From Alitta virens (lineage: Eukaryota; Annelida; Polychaeta; Phyllodocida; Nereididae): DNA of 64,000 nt. The notes under the pieces were generated by a model, which saw nothing but the letters and a program-made list of their open reading frames with translations, searched no databases and was not told where the DNA came from. The position numbers were made by a program, and so were the translations under genes. The stretch is from positions 32,218,969 to 32,282,968 of the forward strand of contig OW028584.1 of NCBI GenBank assembly GCA_932294295.1. Reading direction: 5' to 3'. Shown here one piece after another: positions 44,240-55,213 of the stretch (within the stretch, counting starts at the first letter, position 1; every line of letters starts with the position of its first letter).

Positions 44240-44446
44240 CTAGTTATACAAGTCATACTTCCTTTTATTGTACATATTATATATAACATTAGCTGTATCT
44301 TTCACAAAATTTTCATTCATAAGTAACCTAAACTTTTCGCCAAAACTGCATCTATTGAAAAAAGGATATTTAACATAAACTTTAGACATGGAATTTTTTC
44401 TTATTTCATCATAAAAATTACGGTGAAATAAAAAAATGTTCTTCAT
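44240..44446 (-). mobile_element. LINE ORF2 C-terminal fragment, duplicate 1
   Basis: Matches the C-terminus of a LINE polyprotein (HRNFYDEIRKNS, then FFNRCSFGEKFRLLMN, then VIYNMYNKRKYDLYN). The second duplicate at 45603 preserves the diagnostic VEDEEHFLFHC start. Confidence 0.65.
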
Positions 44447-45502
44447 CTTCTACACTATTGTGCATATTGTTATTCTTGGAGAATGTTGATGTATCTACCT
44501 GTCTCTATTTTAAGTGGTAATATACCACAGCGAAATTGTGTACAGATTTATTTTCTTGTTAGTTACTTTATACACATATGGCTGTAAACACGTTATATCT
44601 AAACTTATCTCAACATAGCTCAGTTTTTGGGATGGCAAACATGAAGCCAAATTAAATCTAAAAATAGGTACATTTATATATATGATGGTTGCTTTCCAAT
44701 TTGAAACTTAATACCACTGAAAATTATGTCGAAAATAATTTTTTCTCACCAGATCCAATGTCATAAATGCAAAGTTGTATTTTAAAATGAACATTGCTGC
44801 GTCATATATATGTGTCGTTATTGTGTAATGCATTACAAGTGACTGTGAATATGCCTAAAGTGGACTTAACAATCAGGACTTAATTGGGAATAACAAAATT
44901 GATCTTATTAAAATTACATTAGTATTGAATATATTCTATATTTATATTTTGTACATTTTATTATACTCATATTTGATATTTAATATTATCGTTATATGTA
45001 GACTTATCCCAACTGTTTTACTGTAGTTGCAATTTCCAAATAAACTGATTATCATTATAAACATTGAGTATTCTTGTTTTCTTTAACTGTGACACATTGA
45101 TGTTAAAATAAGTATTTATTAAGTAGTGCATGCATGGTCTTAGTTGCAAACTCCCACTGTATTGATCATGCATTAAGTAAACATAGGTTTTCTTTCTTAA
45201 ATTGATGACACCTAAAGTCAATTTCTTTTTCTGGACACTGTCAAAATGCTTATATCTCATTTAAGATTTACTGTGTATTGGACATTATGTCACATTTATA
45301 TTATAATGATATTATTATATTTATTCGTAAATATCAGTTATACCTTGCTATACATACTTATCACAGTCAGCTAAGCTTAATGACAAGACACTTGTACTCC
45401 TCACTAGTCAGTGCAATTCAGCATTATGTACGCCGTGGAATAAATCCTCATATACCATGATTAGCTATTGTATATGACGTCCAGGTACATTGCACTGGAA
45501 CA

Positions 45503-45562
45503 GATAGATAGGTAGATAGGTAGATAGATAGATAGATAGGTAGATAGGTAGATAGATAGATA
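45503..45562 (+). repeat. (GATA/GGTA)n microsatellite
   Basis: GATAGATAGGTAGATAGG-type tandem units at the junction of the two duplicate copies. Confidence 0.9.
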
Positions 45563-45602
45563 TCGGAAGTGCGGTCCTCTAAGGCAAGTTAAACTAGTTA
45601 AA

Positions 45603-45845
45603 CTAGTTATACAAGTTATACAAGTTATACAAGTCATACTTCCTTTTATTGTACATATTATATATAACATTAGCTGTATCTTTCACAAAATTTTCATTCA
45701 TAAGTAATCTAAACTTTTCGCCAAAACTGCATCTATTGAAAAAAGGATATTTAACATAAACTTTAGGCATGGAATTTTTTCTTATATCATCATAAAAATT
45801 ACAGTGAAATAAAAAATGTTCTTCATCTTCTACACTATTGTGCAT
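45603..45845 (-). mobile_element. LINE ORF2 C-terminal fragment, duplicate 2
   Basis: VEDEEHFLFHCNFYDDIRKN, then SFGEKFRLLMNENFVKD, then YNMYNKRKYDLYN: the VEDE-HF-L-C..Y..R pattern is typical of the C-terminus of CR1/L2-type LINE polyproteins. Further pieces upstream (LPLKIETGRYIN near 45870) lie in other frames. Confidence 0.7.
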
Positions 45846-46889
45846 ATTGTTATTCTTGGAGAATGTTGATGTATCTACCTGTCTCTATTTTAAGTGGTAA
45901 TATACCACAGCGTAATTGTGTACAGGTTTATTTTCCTGTTAGTTACTTTATACACATATGGCTGTAAACACGTTATATCTAAACTTATCTCAACATAGCT
46001 CATTATTGGGATGGCAAACATGAAGCCAAATTAAATCTACAAATAGGTACATTTACATATATGATGGTTGCTTTCCAATTTGAAACTTAATACCACTGAA
46101 AATTATGTCGAAAATAATTTTTTCTCACCAGATCCAATGCCATAAATGTAAAGTTGTATTTTAAAATGAACATTGCTGCTTCATATTTGTGTCGTTATAG
46201 TAAAATGCATTGTGATTGTGAATATACTTGAAGATGTCAAATTGCATTTTATGCCTAAAGTGGACTTACGAATCAGGACTTAATTGGGAATAACAAAATT
46301 GATCTCATTAAAACTACTTTAGTATTGAATATATTCTATATTTATATTTTGTACATTTTATTATACTAATATTTGATATTTAATATTATCGTTATATGTA
46401 GACTTATCCCAACTGTTTTACTGTAGTTGCAATTTCCAAATAAACCGATTATCATTATCAATATTGAGTATTCTTGTTTTCTTTAACTGTGTGACAGATT
46501 GATGTTAAAATAAGTATTCATTAAGTAGTGCATGCATGGTCTTGGTTGCGAACTTCCACTGTATTGTATTGATCATGCATTAAGTAAACATAGGTTTTCT
46601 TTCTTAAATTGATGACACCTAAAGTCAATTTCTTTTTCTGGACACTGTCAAAATGCTTATATCTCATTTAAGATTTACTGTGTATTGGACATTATGTCAC
46701 ATTAATCTGTGATGATATTATTATATTTATTCAATATCATATATACCTTGCTATACATACTTATCACAGTCAGCTAAGCTTAATGACAAGACACTTGTAC
46801 CCCTCACTGGTCAGTGCAATTCAGCATCATGTACGCTGTGGAATAAATCCTCATATACCATGATTAGCTATTGTATATGACGTCCAGGT

Positions 46890-46903
46890 ACATTGCACTG
46901 GAA
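46890..46903 (+). repeat. Target-site duplication of SINE (left)
   Basis: ACATTGCACTGGAA, identical to 47091-47104. Confidence 0.9.
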
Positions 46904-47090
46904 GGGCGGGAGCCTAGCTTAGAGGTAGTGCTCTGGGCTTCCAACCGCTGGGTCCCGGGTTCGATTCCCGGTTGAGCCTAAGTTGGATGGCTGTTTCATC
47001 CTTCATCTCATTGCCATGGTCTCTGCTTGTCCTAATTAGCCCAACTGGTGCAGAAATACAGGACGTAAAGCCCTAATCACACACACACAC
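46904..47090 (+). mobile_element. tRNA-derived SINE (family 1), full copy
   Basis: 187 bp. A box TAGCTTAGAGGTAGTG, B box GGGTTCGATTCC, body as in 11685, tail GACGTAAAGCCCTAATC then (AC)n. Flanked by a perfect 14-bp target duplication. The orthologous position in duplicate copy 1 (45487-45500) is an uninterrupted empty site. Confidence 0.9.
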
Positions 47091-47104
47091 ACATTGCACT
47101 GGAA

Positions 47105-47330
47105 CAGCACCATTTGACCGAATAGTACCCTTATAGATAGGGTAGATAGATAGAAAGATAGAAAGATGATATCGGAAGTGCAGTCGTCTAAGGCAGGTGA
47201 GAGCGAGGAGTTCACCCATGTTACACGTTTACCCCATGGGTGGGATCTTTTACTTGCCTCAGCATAGACACTGAGTGTGGGGATTGCCAATTTAACGTCT
47301 CTGCAGACACGCGATGGCTAAGAATCAGAA
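47105..47330 (-). repeat. Dispersed repeat with GATA-rich end (copy of 37556)
   Basis: Reverse-complement counterpart of 37556-37765: GGAAGTGCAGTCGTCTAAGG, TTACCCCATGGGTGGGAT and CAGCATAGACACTGAG. Partly overlaps the right end of duplicate copy 2. Confidence 0.55.
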
Positions 47331-47339
47331 TCAGAATGA

Positions 47340-48400
47340 GGAAATACATCTTTTTTCATTTTATGAAATAACGATCATTGATACATTCTATATGGCATTC
47401 AGAATAAAGATATAGCAGTTTTTTTTTCTGGTAAAAACTCACTTTAAGCACAGTAACACAGAAAAGGAACGTTTAGCAATCATTCTTGAAAATATAGAAT
47501 TAATTTAACTGGAAATAGTTATTTCAAGATATTTCAACCTTACCTTCAATCTAAAGAAGCCCTTAAAGTATTCATCCGGCTTACATAACCATACAAGGTC
47601 AACTAGAGAGATGTGATGAAAGTTCACCCTCCCCCCTCCCCCCCCCCCCAAAAAGGGGGGGAGAAGTCAACAACAGGCTTTATTATTGATCCATAAGTTC
47701 ATTTACAGAACACATACTTTATATTAATAAAAATAAATGCATTAAACACAGTTAATCAATAGACGTTAATCTTTACTATAATACATAGAAGATACATAAA
47801 AAACTTATTAAATATGTTATCTCACAAGTATACACTTATATTTTCAATGCAATGCAGATATATGATCTTTTTACACGCAGCAACACCAACTTCAATTTTT
47901 TTTTTGATAAAACATTTCACCAGATGTTTCTTCGGTACTTGGTTTTTATGAAGCATGGAAATCTATCTGGTATCTTGCAGGGAGCTTCTCTTATTCCACA
48001 GCTGTCAAAATTTCTTGGAAAAAAAATATTTTTGTCTGTTTTATGTTCGTTTCTAGGTCTTTTTGCACAAAACAACTGCCTGGTTCTTCATCATTCAGCA
48101 AAACTTTTGACACCAAGGTTTTTTTCTTCCCTCAATCTACTTTTTCTTTTCCCTCAATCTACTTTTTCTTTTCTCTCAATCTACTTTTTCTTTTAAGCTT
48201 GGAGCTACAGATCATGGAGAAGTGAAGATGTGAAAATCGGCAGGTTGAAACATTGTAAATTTAGCAGCTCAGGATATAACTAATTCATCATATTCAAGAA
48301 TATTAAATTTAGCTGGGTCAATTAAGGTGAATCGGTAACGTATATATTTCTTCAAATCACTTTTTTGGAATTAGTTTTTGTACAAGTAAGTAAGTAAGTA
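47340..48400. other. Non-genic stretch
   Basis: Poly-C/poly-G inverted tract at 47625-47662. A 24-bp unit CCCTCAATCTACTTTTTCTT is tandemly repeated three times at about 48118-48195; the open frame across it is low-complexity. Near 47690-47830 is AT-rich sequence without a gene. Confidence 0.5.
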
Positions 48401-48412
48401 AAATTGTATTTA

Positions 48413-49020
48413 ACGTCGGAGATGAAAACATTGTACAACAATCCACACAAGCTATAAAGCTTTTAACCGACAATTAAAAATGTTGAAAATAAGATGAAAT
48501 ATTTACAGATGAGTCAATGATATGTTAAAATATACATGTTCGTATCTCCATACCTTGAAATTATCTCAAGTTATCGATTAAGCAGATTACGCATGAACCA
48601 CATTGACAAGCATTAAATATGTTACATTTGACAAGTAGATTTTTAAATTCCTGTATATCTTGAGTATGTTTAACATTTACTGGAAGGTTATTCCATAACA
48701 ATGCACCCTGATAAGAAATACTTTTATATCCGTACTGAACTGTATTATATCTAGGCTTCATTAATTTCATATTATCTCGCATAGAGTAAGGTGTACATTA
48801 TATTTTGAAGAAGGAGGGTTTCACTGGTAATGAAGTAGCATTTAAGATTTTGAAAACTTGTTCGACGAGACCATATTTGCGTAAAATGTAAAGCATTGAC
48901 TTCTTTGATTGACTTAAAATTTGTTTATACGTAGACAGGTAGTCATTACATACAAGTCTTAGTGCTCTTTCATTTAGTTTTTCTATCTTTCTATCATTTG
49001 TTATAATGAAAGTGTCTTAG
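48413..49020 (-). mobile_element. LINE ORF2 C-terminal fragment
   Basis: Minus-strand pieces in order: KIEKLNERALRLVCNDYLST, then FKILNATSLPVKPS, then (48561-48782) YNTVQYGYKSISYQGALLWN, NLPVNVKHTQDIQEFKNLL and a Cys-rich end CQCGSC. This is the post-RT C-terminal domain of an L2/CR1-like LINE. Frame breaks near 48785-48800. (GTAA)n at 48384-48400 is a likely 3' tail. Confidence 0.75.
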
Positions 49021-49960
49021 ACAACTGAGCAATAACAGATCTTTGTACATAATTCATTTAGACTGCGTCAGCATGGCATAAAATTGGAGACCCTTGACGT
49101 CAATGTTGGCCATGGCCAAAGATACATTGCACTTATTTTCAGAGAGATGAAATACTTTCTTTGGCTTTAGCAAGAAATACTTGAGTTTAAATTAGCCATA
49201 CATCAATTTCATCTGTGAGACATTCACTGACATATACCAAGTTACTAGTATGAGTACAACCTGGTTTCCTTAATTAAAATACACAGCAACTGATGTGTCA
49301 TTAAAATCACATGCCCTAACATAACTGTCCCTAGAGCAGCATAGACGACATCCGTGTCCTTAATTTTTAATTTTTAGGATGCTGATATGTCATCGATTAA
49401 TTTATGCAAAAATAAGTTACCTATGTTTTAGCCAATTTAGAGTGAGACAACAAAATACCTTTTTTTATTGGTGGCCCAAATTACCCATAGATATAATAAC
49501 AGAACTTCACTTTGAACGCCCCCAGATTTCAGAGAGGTCGGCTTTCTGAAGTTTCCATATTTAGACACTTAGTTAAAGCTACCACGTGCTTAGGACAATG
49601 AGCATCCAATTAACGGCATCAGATGGTGAGTACTCTTTGGTAACCCTCTGAAGAATAACAAATAACACCGTCCTAATGGCGCTTAAAATACAATATGAGG
49701 TATCGATGCACAGAGACAGCTGCGGTTTGCTTAATAGCATTATTCTGGAAATAATTATGTTTTTTACACCATATGAGAACACCATGTATGTTACAGAAGG
49801 TGACTCTTAGTCAACCAACACCTTGCACTAGGAAATAACATAATTTCAAGTCGCAATAACAAAATTATTATTGCTAAAATATCCTTTAAATAGCGATTAG
49901 CATGTTGCTTACATTAACATAGATGATTCAAAGGTCACTTGCGTTGTCTTTTACTTGAAG
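49020..49960. other. Non-genic stretch
   Basis: No coding pattern or repeat recognised. Confidence 0.4.
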
Positions 49961-49964
49961 GGGT

Positions 49965-50270
49965 TAGTCAGTCAGTCAGTCAATCATACAGTTAGTCTGT
50001 CAGTCAGTCAATCATACAGTTAGTCTGTCAGTCAGTCAATCATACAGTTAGTCTGTCAGTCAGTCAATCATACAGTTAGTCTGTCAGTCAGTCAATCATA
50101 CAGTTAGTCTGTCAGTCAACACTTTTTTTATCAATCCAATCAGTCAGTCAGTCAAGTAGTCTACCAAACCTCTTCAATTCAGTCAGTAGTTAGAACTTAG
50201 AGCATCCAGTCAACAATCAATTCAATCAATCAATCAAGTCAGTCAGTCAGTCAGTCATTCAGTCAGGACT
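49965..50270 (+). repeat. 28-bp minisatellite and (CAGT)n
   Basis: Unit CAGTTAGTCTGTCAGTCAGT plus CAATCATA repeated about five times, embedded in (CAGT/CAAT)n. It is head-to-tail with no spacers. Confidence 0.9.
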
Positions 50271-50699
50271 TATACTGTTGCTGTAAGTGGACAAACTGAA
50301 TGTAATGGTGCAGCAGTGCTGTCATTTTTCGCTGTATTTTGCAACAGGTTTACTAAATATTATCTGGACAGTTTAAACGCATCTGCGCTGGCTATCACGA
50401 TTTCACATCATTGAAAAGAGTAATCAGGTTTTATCGGCGATGATTAAGTCATTCAGTGATAACATTTAAAAAACAAATTAAGAAGCAGAAGTCGAAATTG
50501 CCAATTTACTGCAGCATGACAATGATGATTGTGTCAAGATTAATAATAGTGTGTGCACTCATTATTTTTCAGTATAAATAGATAGGAAGGCTGCTGCATG
50601 ACCCTCAATCTGCCAACTCGACGCAAATGAGGGCATTGCTTGCTTGCCAAGGTCCTAACCAACTGACTGAATAAAAATAAATCATATTTGCACTTCTTG
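50270..50699. other. Non-genic stretch
   Basis: No coding pattern. Confidence 0.4.
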
Positions 50700-50926
50700 A
50701 ATAGTGGATTTTCACGGAAGGTTCCCTATATTTCCACCAGGTGGCTATGACAGAATACTGCAATTTAGTGTATTTTAATGTATATTTGACACCTTATCAT
50801 TCAGTTGATTTTTTAAAAATTTACTGAGAAAGTTATATTTATTGAATAAGTCAGTGATTATCATAAGAGGAGAAGAAAGACATATGTCTTGCTGAATTCA
50901 GGGCTCTTCAGTGAAAAGACTCTATT
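50700..50926 (+). mobile_element. MITE, AATAGTGGATTTTCAC family, copy B
   Basis: AATAGTGGATTTTCACGGAA at the left, CAGTGAAAAGACTCTATT at the right. Contains CCACCAGGTGGC (50734-50745). Shorter than copy A by an internal deletion. Confidence 0.8.
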
Positions 50927-50929
50927 TAG

Positions 50930-51596
50930 AATAGTTGATTTATTGCTAACTGACTTTTACTGAGCAACACATGGACGCAATTTGTAGGGCGGATGTTTCA
51001 ATAAACTGACTGATCGAGTTTCAGCAAAAAATTCAGATGGTGCCAGAAGCTGTGTGTTTAATAATCCATCAAGTGGTAAGCTCCTGAATTCCACATCAAA
51101 TGTGGAATAAATTCAATTAATGTGTAACTTGGCGGTAGAAAACCAATTTATTCGTATTACAGAATATCCAGAGTGCTGCTTGTAAAGATTACAAATATGT
51201 TTTATCATGCCTGCAGTTGGATTTTTGCATTAATTTGAAGCTGTTTTTTCTTGGAATTTGCCATTTTATCTGGTAGATAAATAAATATATTTGCTACAGA
51301 GTGCTAGGCACTCCCTTTGTGTAATTCTTTGTAACAGAATGCATTAGTTTCTCTGGGAAGAGTGGAAAAGATGTCAGTAAAAAACAGGCCTGTTGATGGG
51401 TTTCATGTAGACAGCTTCAGGAAAAAGAACTGTCATGACTGAACAACGCATAACTATATTTTATTGATGTGAGTCCTGCCATTACTCGTTTCATAGCCAT
51501 CATAGCTAGCATATACATTGAAAGTCGGTGAATGACTCATCTGTCACCCATGCAGTCTTGTTATTGTGTTATATAACTACATTTAAATACAGTTCC
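50930..51596. other. Non-genic stretch
   Basis: No coding pattern or bounded repeat seen. Confidence 0.4.
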
Positions 51597-51742
51597 AGAT
51601 CGGATAAGATCGGATAAGATCGGACAAGATCAGATAAGATCGGATAGAATAGGATAGAATAGGATAGGCTAGGCTAGGCTAGGATAGGATAGGATAGGAT
51701 AGAATAGGATAGGCTAGGCTAGTCTAGGATAGGATAGGATTT
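51597..51742 (+). repeat. (GATCGGATAA)n to (GGATA)n simple repeat
   Basis: GATCGGATAA units grade into GGATAGGATA and GGCTA units. Confidence 0.9.
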
Positions 51743-52780
51743 TTTATTAAAGGTAAACATTATTTATCGTGTGTAGCAAGTATAGATATCGAACAGGTGG
51801 AACCACAAAAAATAAATAAAAAAAAGAAATAAAAGAGGAACGTAAAAATCAATTGGGAAACGTTAATAATGTAAACAGAAGGGCTTTTCTCTGAACACAA
51901 CCTGACAGTTCTTCTGGGGTAAAATTTCTTTGCTGCATACCCTTTTGAAAACCCGAGATTTCCTAAGTTACCCTGCCAAGCAGTTAGTAGCTTTGCACAG
52001 ATGTGCCTGGTTACAAACCTCCCCCTTGAGATACACCTCAGAGAAGGCCTACAGCTTAAGTTACCCATAATGCAACACTTCTACCAAGGTGATAATTGGA
52101 TCAGGCTAACACGTGACCTTAAGCAAAGGGGTTAAGGTCAATCTTCAAGGGGTGTTGGAATTTGCCCCTATTATGGGGTAAATTACTGGTTTTTGGTTTA
52201 AGTTGGGGATACACGTGAACTATATCTTTGTTAAATCTTAGTATTGCATTAAATTGACGAAATATACCATGGTGGTACTGCCATAAGATCTAATATATTG
52301 CTAAATATGAAACAAAGAAAAAGAAAAGCTAGTGTATAAATGCATTTAAAGACACTGTTGGATCGCTTATGGAATAATGACTATGGTTGTATTATATATT
52401 ACATGAAGTTTTCAACATAGAATATGCGCATGCAACAAAGTATCCATCTTGTAAAAATAAATTGTTGAACATAAATAATGCATATGCTAATAAACCATCA
52501 ATGATATGCATATGAATAAGTATTTAAGCTAAGAATGATTCTTATTTGCACTACAATGTCAAACAGACAGGCCGACAGACATTTTTTATTTCATTCGTAA
52601 TCATTTGATATCTAGAACTATTTGATGGGATGAATACATGGATGAACTATGTAATTATGAATAAGGAGACCCCCCAAAGACAAGTGATTGGAAACCCCTG
52701 CATGTACTGATTAAAAGAAAAAAATCATTATAAAAAATTATATATGGTTTACTATACAAAATTGCTGAAAGTTAGTTATT
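51743..52780. other. Non-genic stretch
   Basis: A minus-strand frame of about 100 codons at 51760-52068 lacks any domain pattern. A block at 52150-52190 resembles the unit repeated at 26860-27400. Confidence 0.4.
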
Positions 52781-53179
52781 TTAAATGATTAAGTAGAAGT
52801 GAAACGAGAAGTTATCGTTGTTAAGGTCATCTACAAACATAACAGTTCTATTGTGACAGTCAGTTGTGTAATTACCAATGAGATAATTTTTCACATACCT
52901 GGCAAAACTACTCATGCTGTGGGTGTAGAGTTTGCTCCTGACAATCAATGGACAGTTGTTATACACATCAGAGATTCTATATCTAATGCTCTGTCTTGCA
53001 AAAGTATGTTTTAGCTTAGGAATCTGGAAATTACTACTATTTCTTGTTTGAATATTATGATTATCTGAGTGCTTGACAAAAAATGAATAGAAATTTACAG
53101 GCAAATTATTATTTTCAAGTTTATTGCAGAATTTGAGGTCATGCAGTGCACATATATATGTAGCTTTGAGGATATTCAA
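52781..53179 (-). mobile_element. LINE ORF2 C-terminal fragment
   Basis: LHDLKFCNKLENNNLPVNF, then NIQTRNSSNFQIP, then SIRYRISDVYNNCPLIVRSK and SMSSFARYVKNYL: the same C-terminal pattern as 2370-2669, including the shared YNNCP. RT absent. Confidence 0.65.
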
Positions 53180-53370
53180 TTTATTAAAAATGGCAACCTA
53201 AAAAGTCTATGGACTTGAGAGCCCCACGCCAAAAAGCCATAGTTATCATTTTATTAACATGGTGTATATGGTACAAAGTACAGCACACAAATAGAATATT
53301 CTCACAAATACAAGTCAAATTCAACAAGTTCTCTCCCACTCCAACTCAATTATATGCAGACTCTGAAATA

Positions 53371-54796
53371 CACCGTGTATGAAGTTATTATGCAAACCCA
53401 TTATTTTCTGTTATCTATAATATGGTCCTAGAAAATTAATTGCTAACTTGTGGTACAATATAACTGGTGTCTGATGCTATTGTTTGTGCCTGATTACCAA
53501 CAGCTACAAACTGTATTTAACAAATAAAAACCAAAAAAAATAGATAACTGGTGTCTGATGTTATTATGTAAAGTGTACTTCAATGACAAAAACAACATAA
53601 TTATTAGGTCACAAAAAATCTCAATATCTCAATTGACATTTATACATCTATGTTTACATGATCCAACCTTATTCAGAACATTTAGGCTTAGTACAATTCA
53701 GATTACATATTGATATAGTTGCCTTTCTTCTAAATTATTTTGATCAATCTACTGTCCATTGAATTGGTGAGTGCCTTAACAGTCTGTGGTCTAATTTTTT
53801 TGATTTCACTTTGAATGGCATCCCAAAGACCTGCTTTACTCTTGAACTGTCGTCCACCCTTGTATAACTCCTTCTTCAAGAGTGCCCACATGTTCTCAAT
53901 AGGATTGACATCTGGTGATGAAGCAGGCCATGACATTATTTTCTTTTCAGGGAACCCTTTCTTGGCCAGAAATTGTGCAGTAGCTTTAGAAGCATGAGAG
54001 GGAGCATTATCCTGCATAAATATGCAATCCCTCTTGAAAGTTCTGCTCTTGGACTTGTACCAGCGGAAGAAAGTTTCATCAAGGAGCTTGCAGTAGTTTT
54101 CACTATTGAGCTTCACACCATCATCAACCTTGAAAGGTCCAATGATCTCACAATCAACAATGCCAGCCCATATCATTATTCCACCACCTCCCTGCTGCCT
54201 TCGTAGCCTTGTAGGTGCAGTTTGGTCATGCAGAATCCAACCTTTTGCCCAACCATCAGGACCATCCAATGTCACCCGTGACTCGTCAGTAAAGATAACC
54301 TTGCTGAAATCTGTTTTGATGTTCTGCCTGGCCCAAATAAGATGACGTTCCCTGTGGCTGTCATTCAGGGGTGGTTTACAAATAGCTTTCTTCACATCAC
54401 CCAGTTTTCTGAAAATTCTGCACCTCTTGTCTCGTTTGACATCAGGTAATCCTGCCATTTCAAATATTTCTTGGCTAGTATGAAGTGGATTTTGACCCAT
54501 AATCAGCCTTAGTGTCCTCAAATCCCTTGCACTAAGGTCCTTGAACCCTTTTCCAACACTTCTTTTCCTTTGCTGGCTGATTTCCTGGACAGTTTTCTTA
54601 AGCATAATAGCATCAGACACCAGTTATATTGTTTCTTTGTTTTACTTTGTAAACTACAGTTTGTAGTTGTTGTAAATTAGGCACAAACATGTGCAATGGA
54701 TTGCCCTAAGTCTTCAAAAGTTAGCAATTTATTTTCTTGGGCCATATTTTAGATAATGGAAAATAATGGGTTTGCATAATAACTTCATACACGGTG
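53371..54796 (-). mobile_element. Tc1-like DD37E transposon with ~200-bp terminal inverted repeats
   Basis: 1426 bp, flanked by TA (53369-53370, 54797-54798). TIRs start CACCGTGTATGAAGTTATTA then TGCAAACCCATTATTTTC at both ends. Similarity continues inward for roughly 200 bp (shared blocks include TGCTAACTT, TTTGTGCCTGATT/TTTGTGCCTAATT, ACAACTACAAACTGTA, and AACTGGTGTCTGATGCTATT). Encloses one transposase frame. Confidence 0.88.
53730..54605 (-). pseudogene. Tc1/mariner-like transposase (DD37E), N-terminally damaged
   Basis: 291 codons from the first ATG (54605). Second HTH of the paired-like domain at SARDLRTLRLIMGQNPLHTS. Catalytic triad D107 (FTDESR), D199 (FMQDNAPSH), E237 (NPIENMW) with 37 residues between the last two, hence DD37E rather than the DD34E of classic Tc1. 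A glycine-rich box (RRQQGGGGIMIWAG) is present. Upstream in the same frame GVSDAIMLKK reads like the end of the first HTH, but a TAA precedes it. A separate ATG near 54745 opens MAQENKLLTFEDLG, which then meets a stop. So the first HTH is broken; the catalytic domain is intact. Confidence 0.85.
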
Positions 54797-54910
54797 TACA
54801 AAATACCAAAACTGTCCGTTGCAGCACATGTTATATAGAACAGTTTGGGGTTTTTTGGTAAAACAAAATACACTCAGCAGAGAAAAATCATTGCTGTGGT
54901 TTGATATTTT

Positions 54911-55213
54911 AATGGAGTCTTCTCACAGAACAGCCCTGAATTCAGCAAGACATAAGTCTTTCCTCTCCTTATTCCTTTTCAGACATAGTAGATCATAACT
55001 GACTGATTCCATAATATTATTTTCTCTGGGAAATAACAGAAATCAACGGAATATTACATGTCAAATATACATTAAAATGCACTAAAAATACTGCTGCTAG
55101 GATGCACTTTGCTTCAGCCAATCAGAGTCCAGGGCGGGAACTTTTTCAGCCAATAGAATTAGAGTATTCCACCTGGTGGAAATACAGGGAACCTTAAGTG
55201 AAAATCCACTATT
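54911..55213 (-). mobile_element. MITE, AATAGTGGATTTTCAC family, copy C
   Basis: AATGGAGTCTTCTCACAG at the left, GTGAAAATCCACTATT at the right, with TTCAGCAAGACATAAGTC and CCACCTGGTGGAA inside. Lies about 115 bp from the Tc1-like element. Confidence 0.8.

Larger units (their letters stand above)
44238..45596. repeat. Tandem segmental duplication, copy 1
   Basis: About 1.36 kb that recurs at 45602-47190 in direct orientation with high identity. It contains a minus-strand LINE C-terminal fragment (44240-44446), AT-rich sequence, the phrase GTACATTGCACTGGAACAG (empty SINE site, 45486-45504), a (GATA)n tract (45503-45562) and the TATCGGAAGTGC block. Confidence 0.85.
45602..47190. repeat. Tandem segmental duplication, copy 2 (with SINE insertion)
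   Basis: Same content as copy 1, plus the SINE at 46904-47090 and small indels. At its start TTATACAAG is tripled, a likely slippage at the duplication junction. Confidence 0.85.

Noticed and set aside
49965..50122. Regular 28-bp repeats resembling a CRISPR array
   Set aside because: Units are head to tail with no unique spacers, embedded in (CAGT)n, in a eukaryotic sequence; a minisatellite.
53730..54620. Start of the transposase at a GTG (54620)
   Set aside because: Nuclear eukaryotic translation would use the ATG at 54605 or an upstream start; the GTG residue is part of an N-terminal HTH remnant in the same frame.
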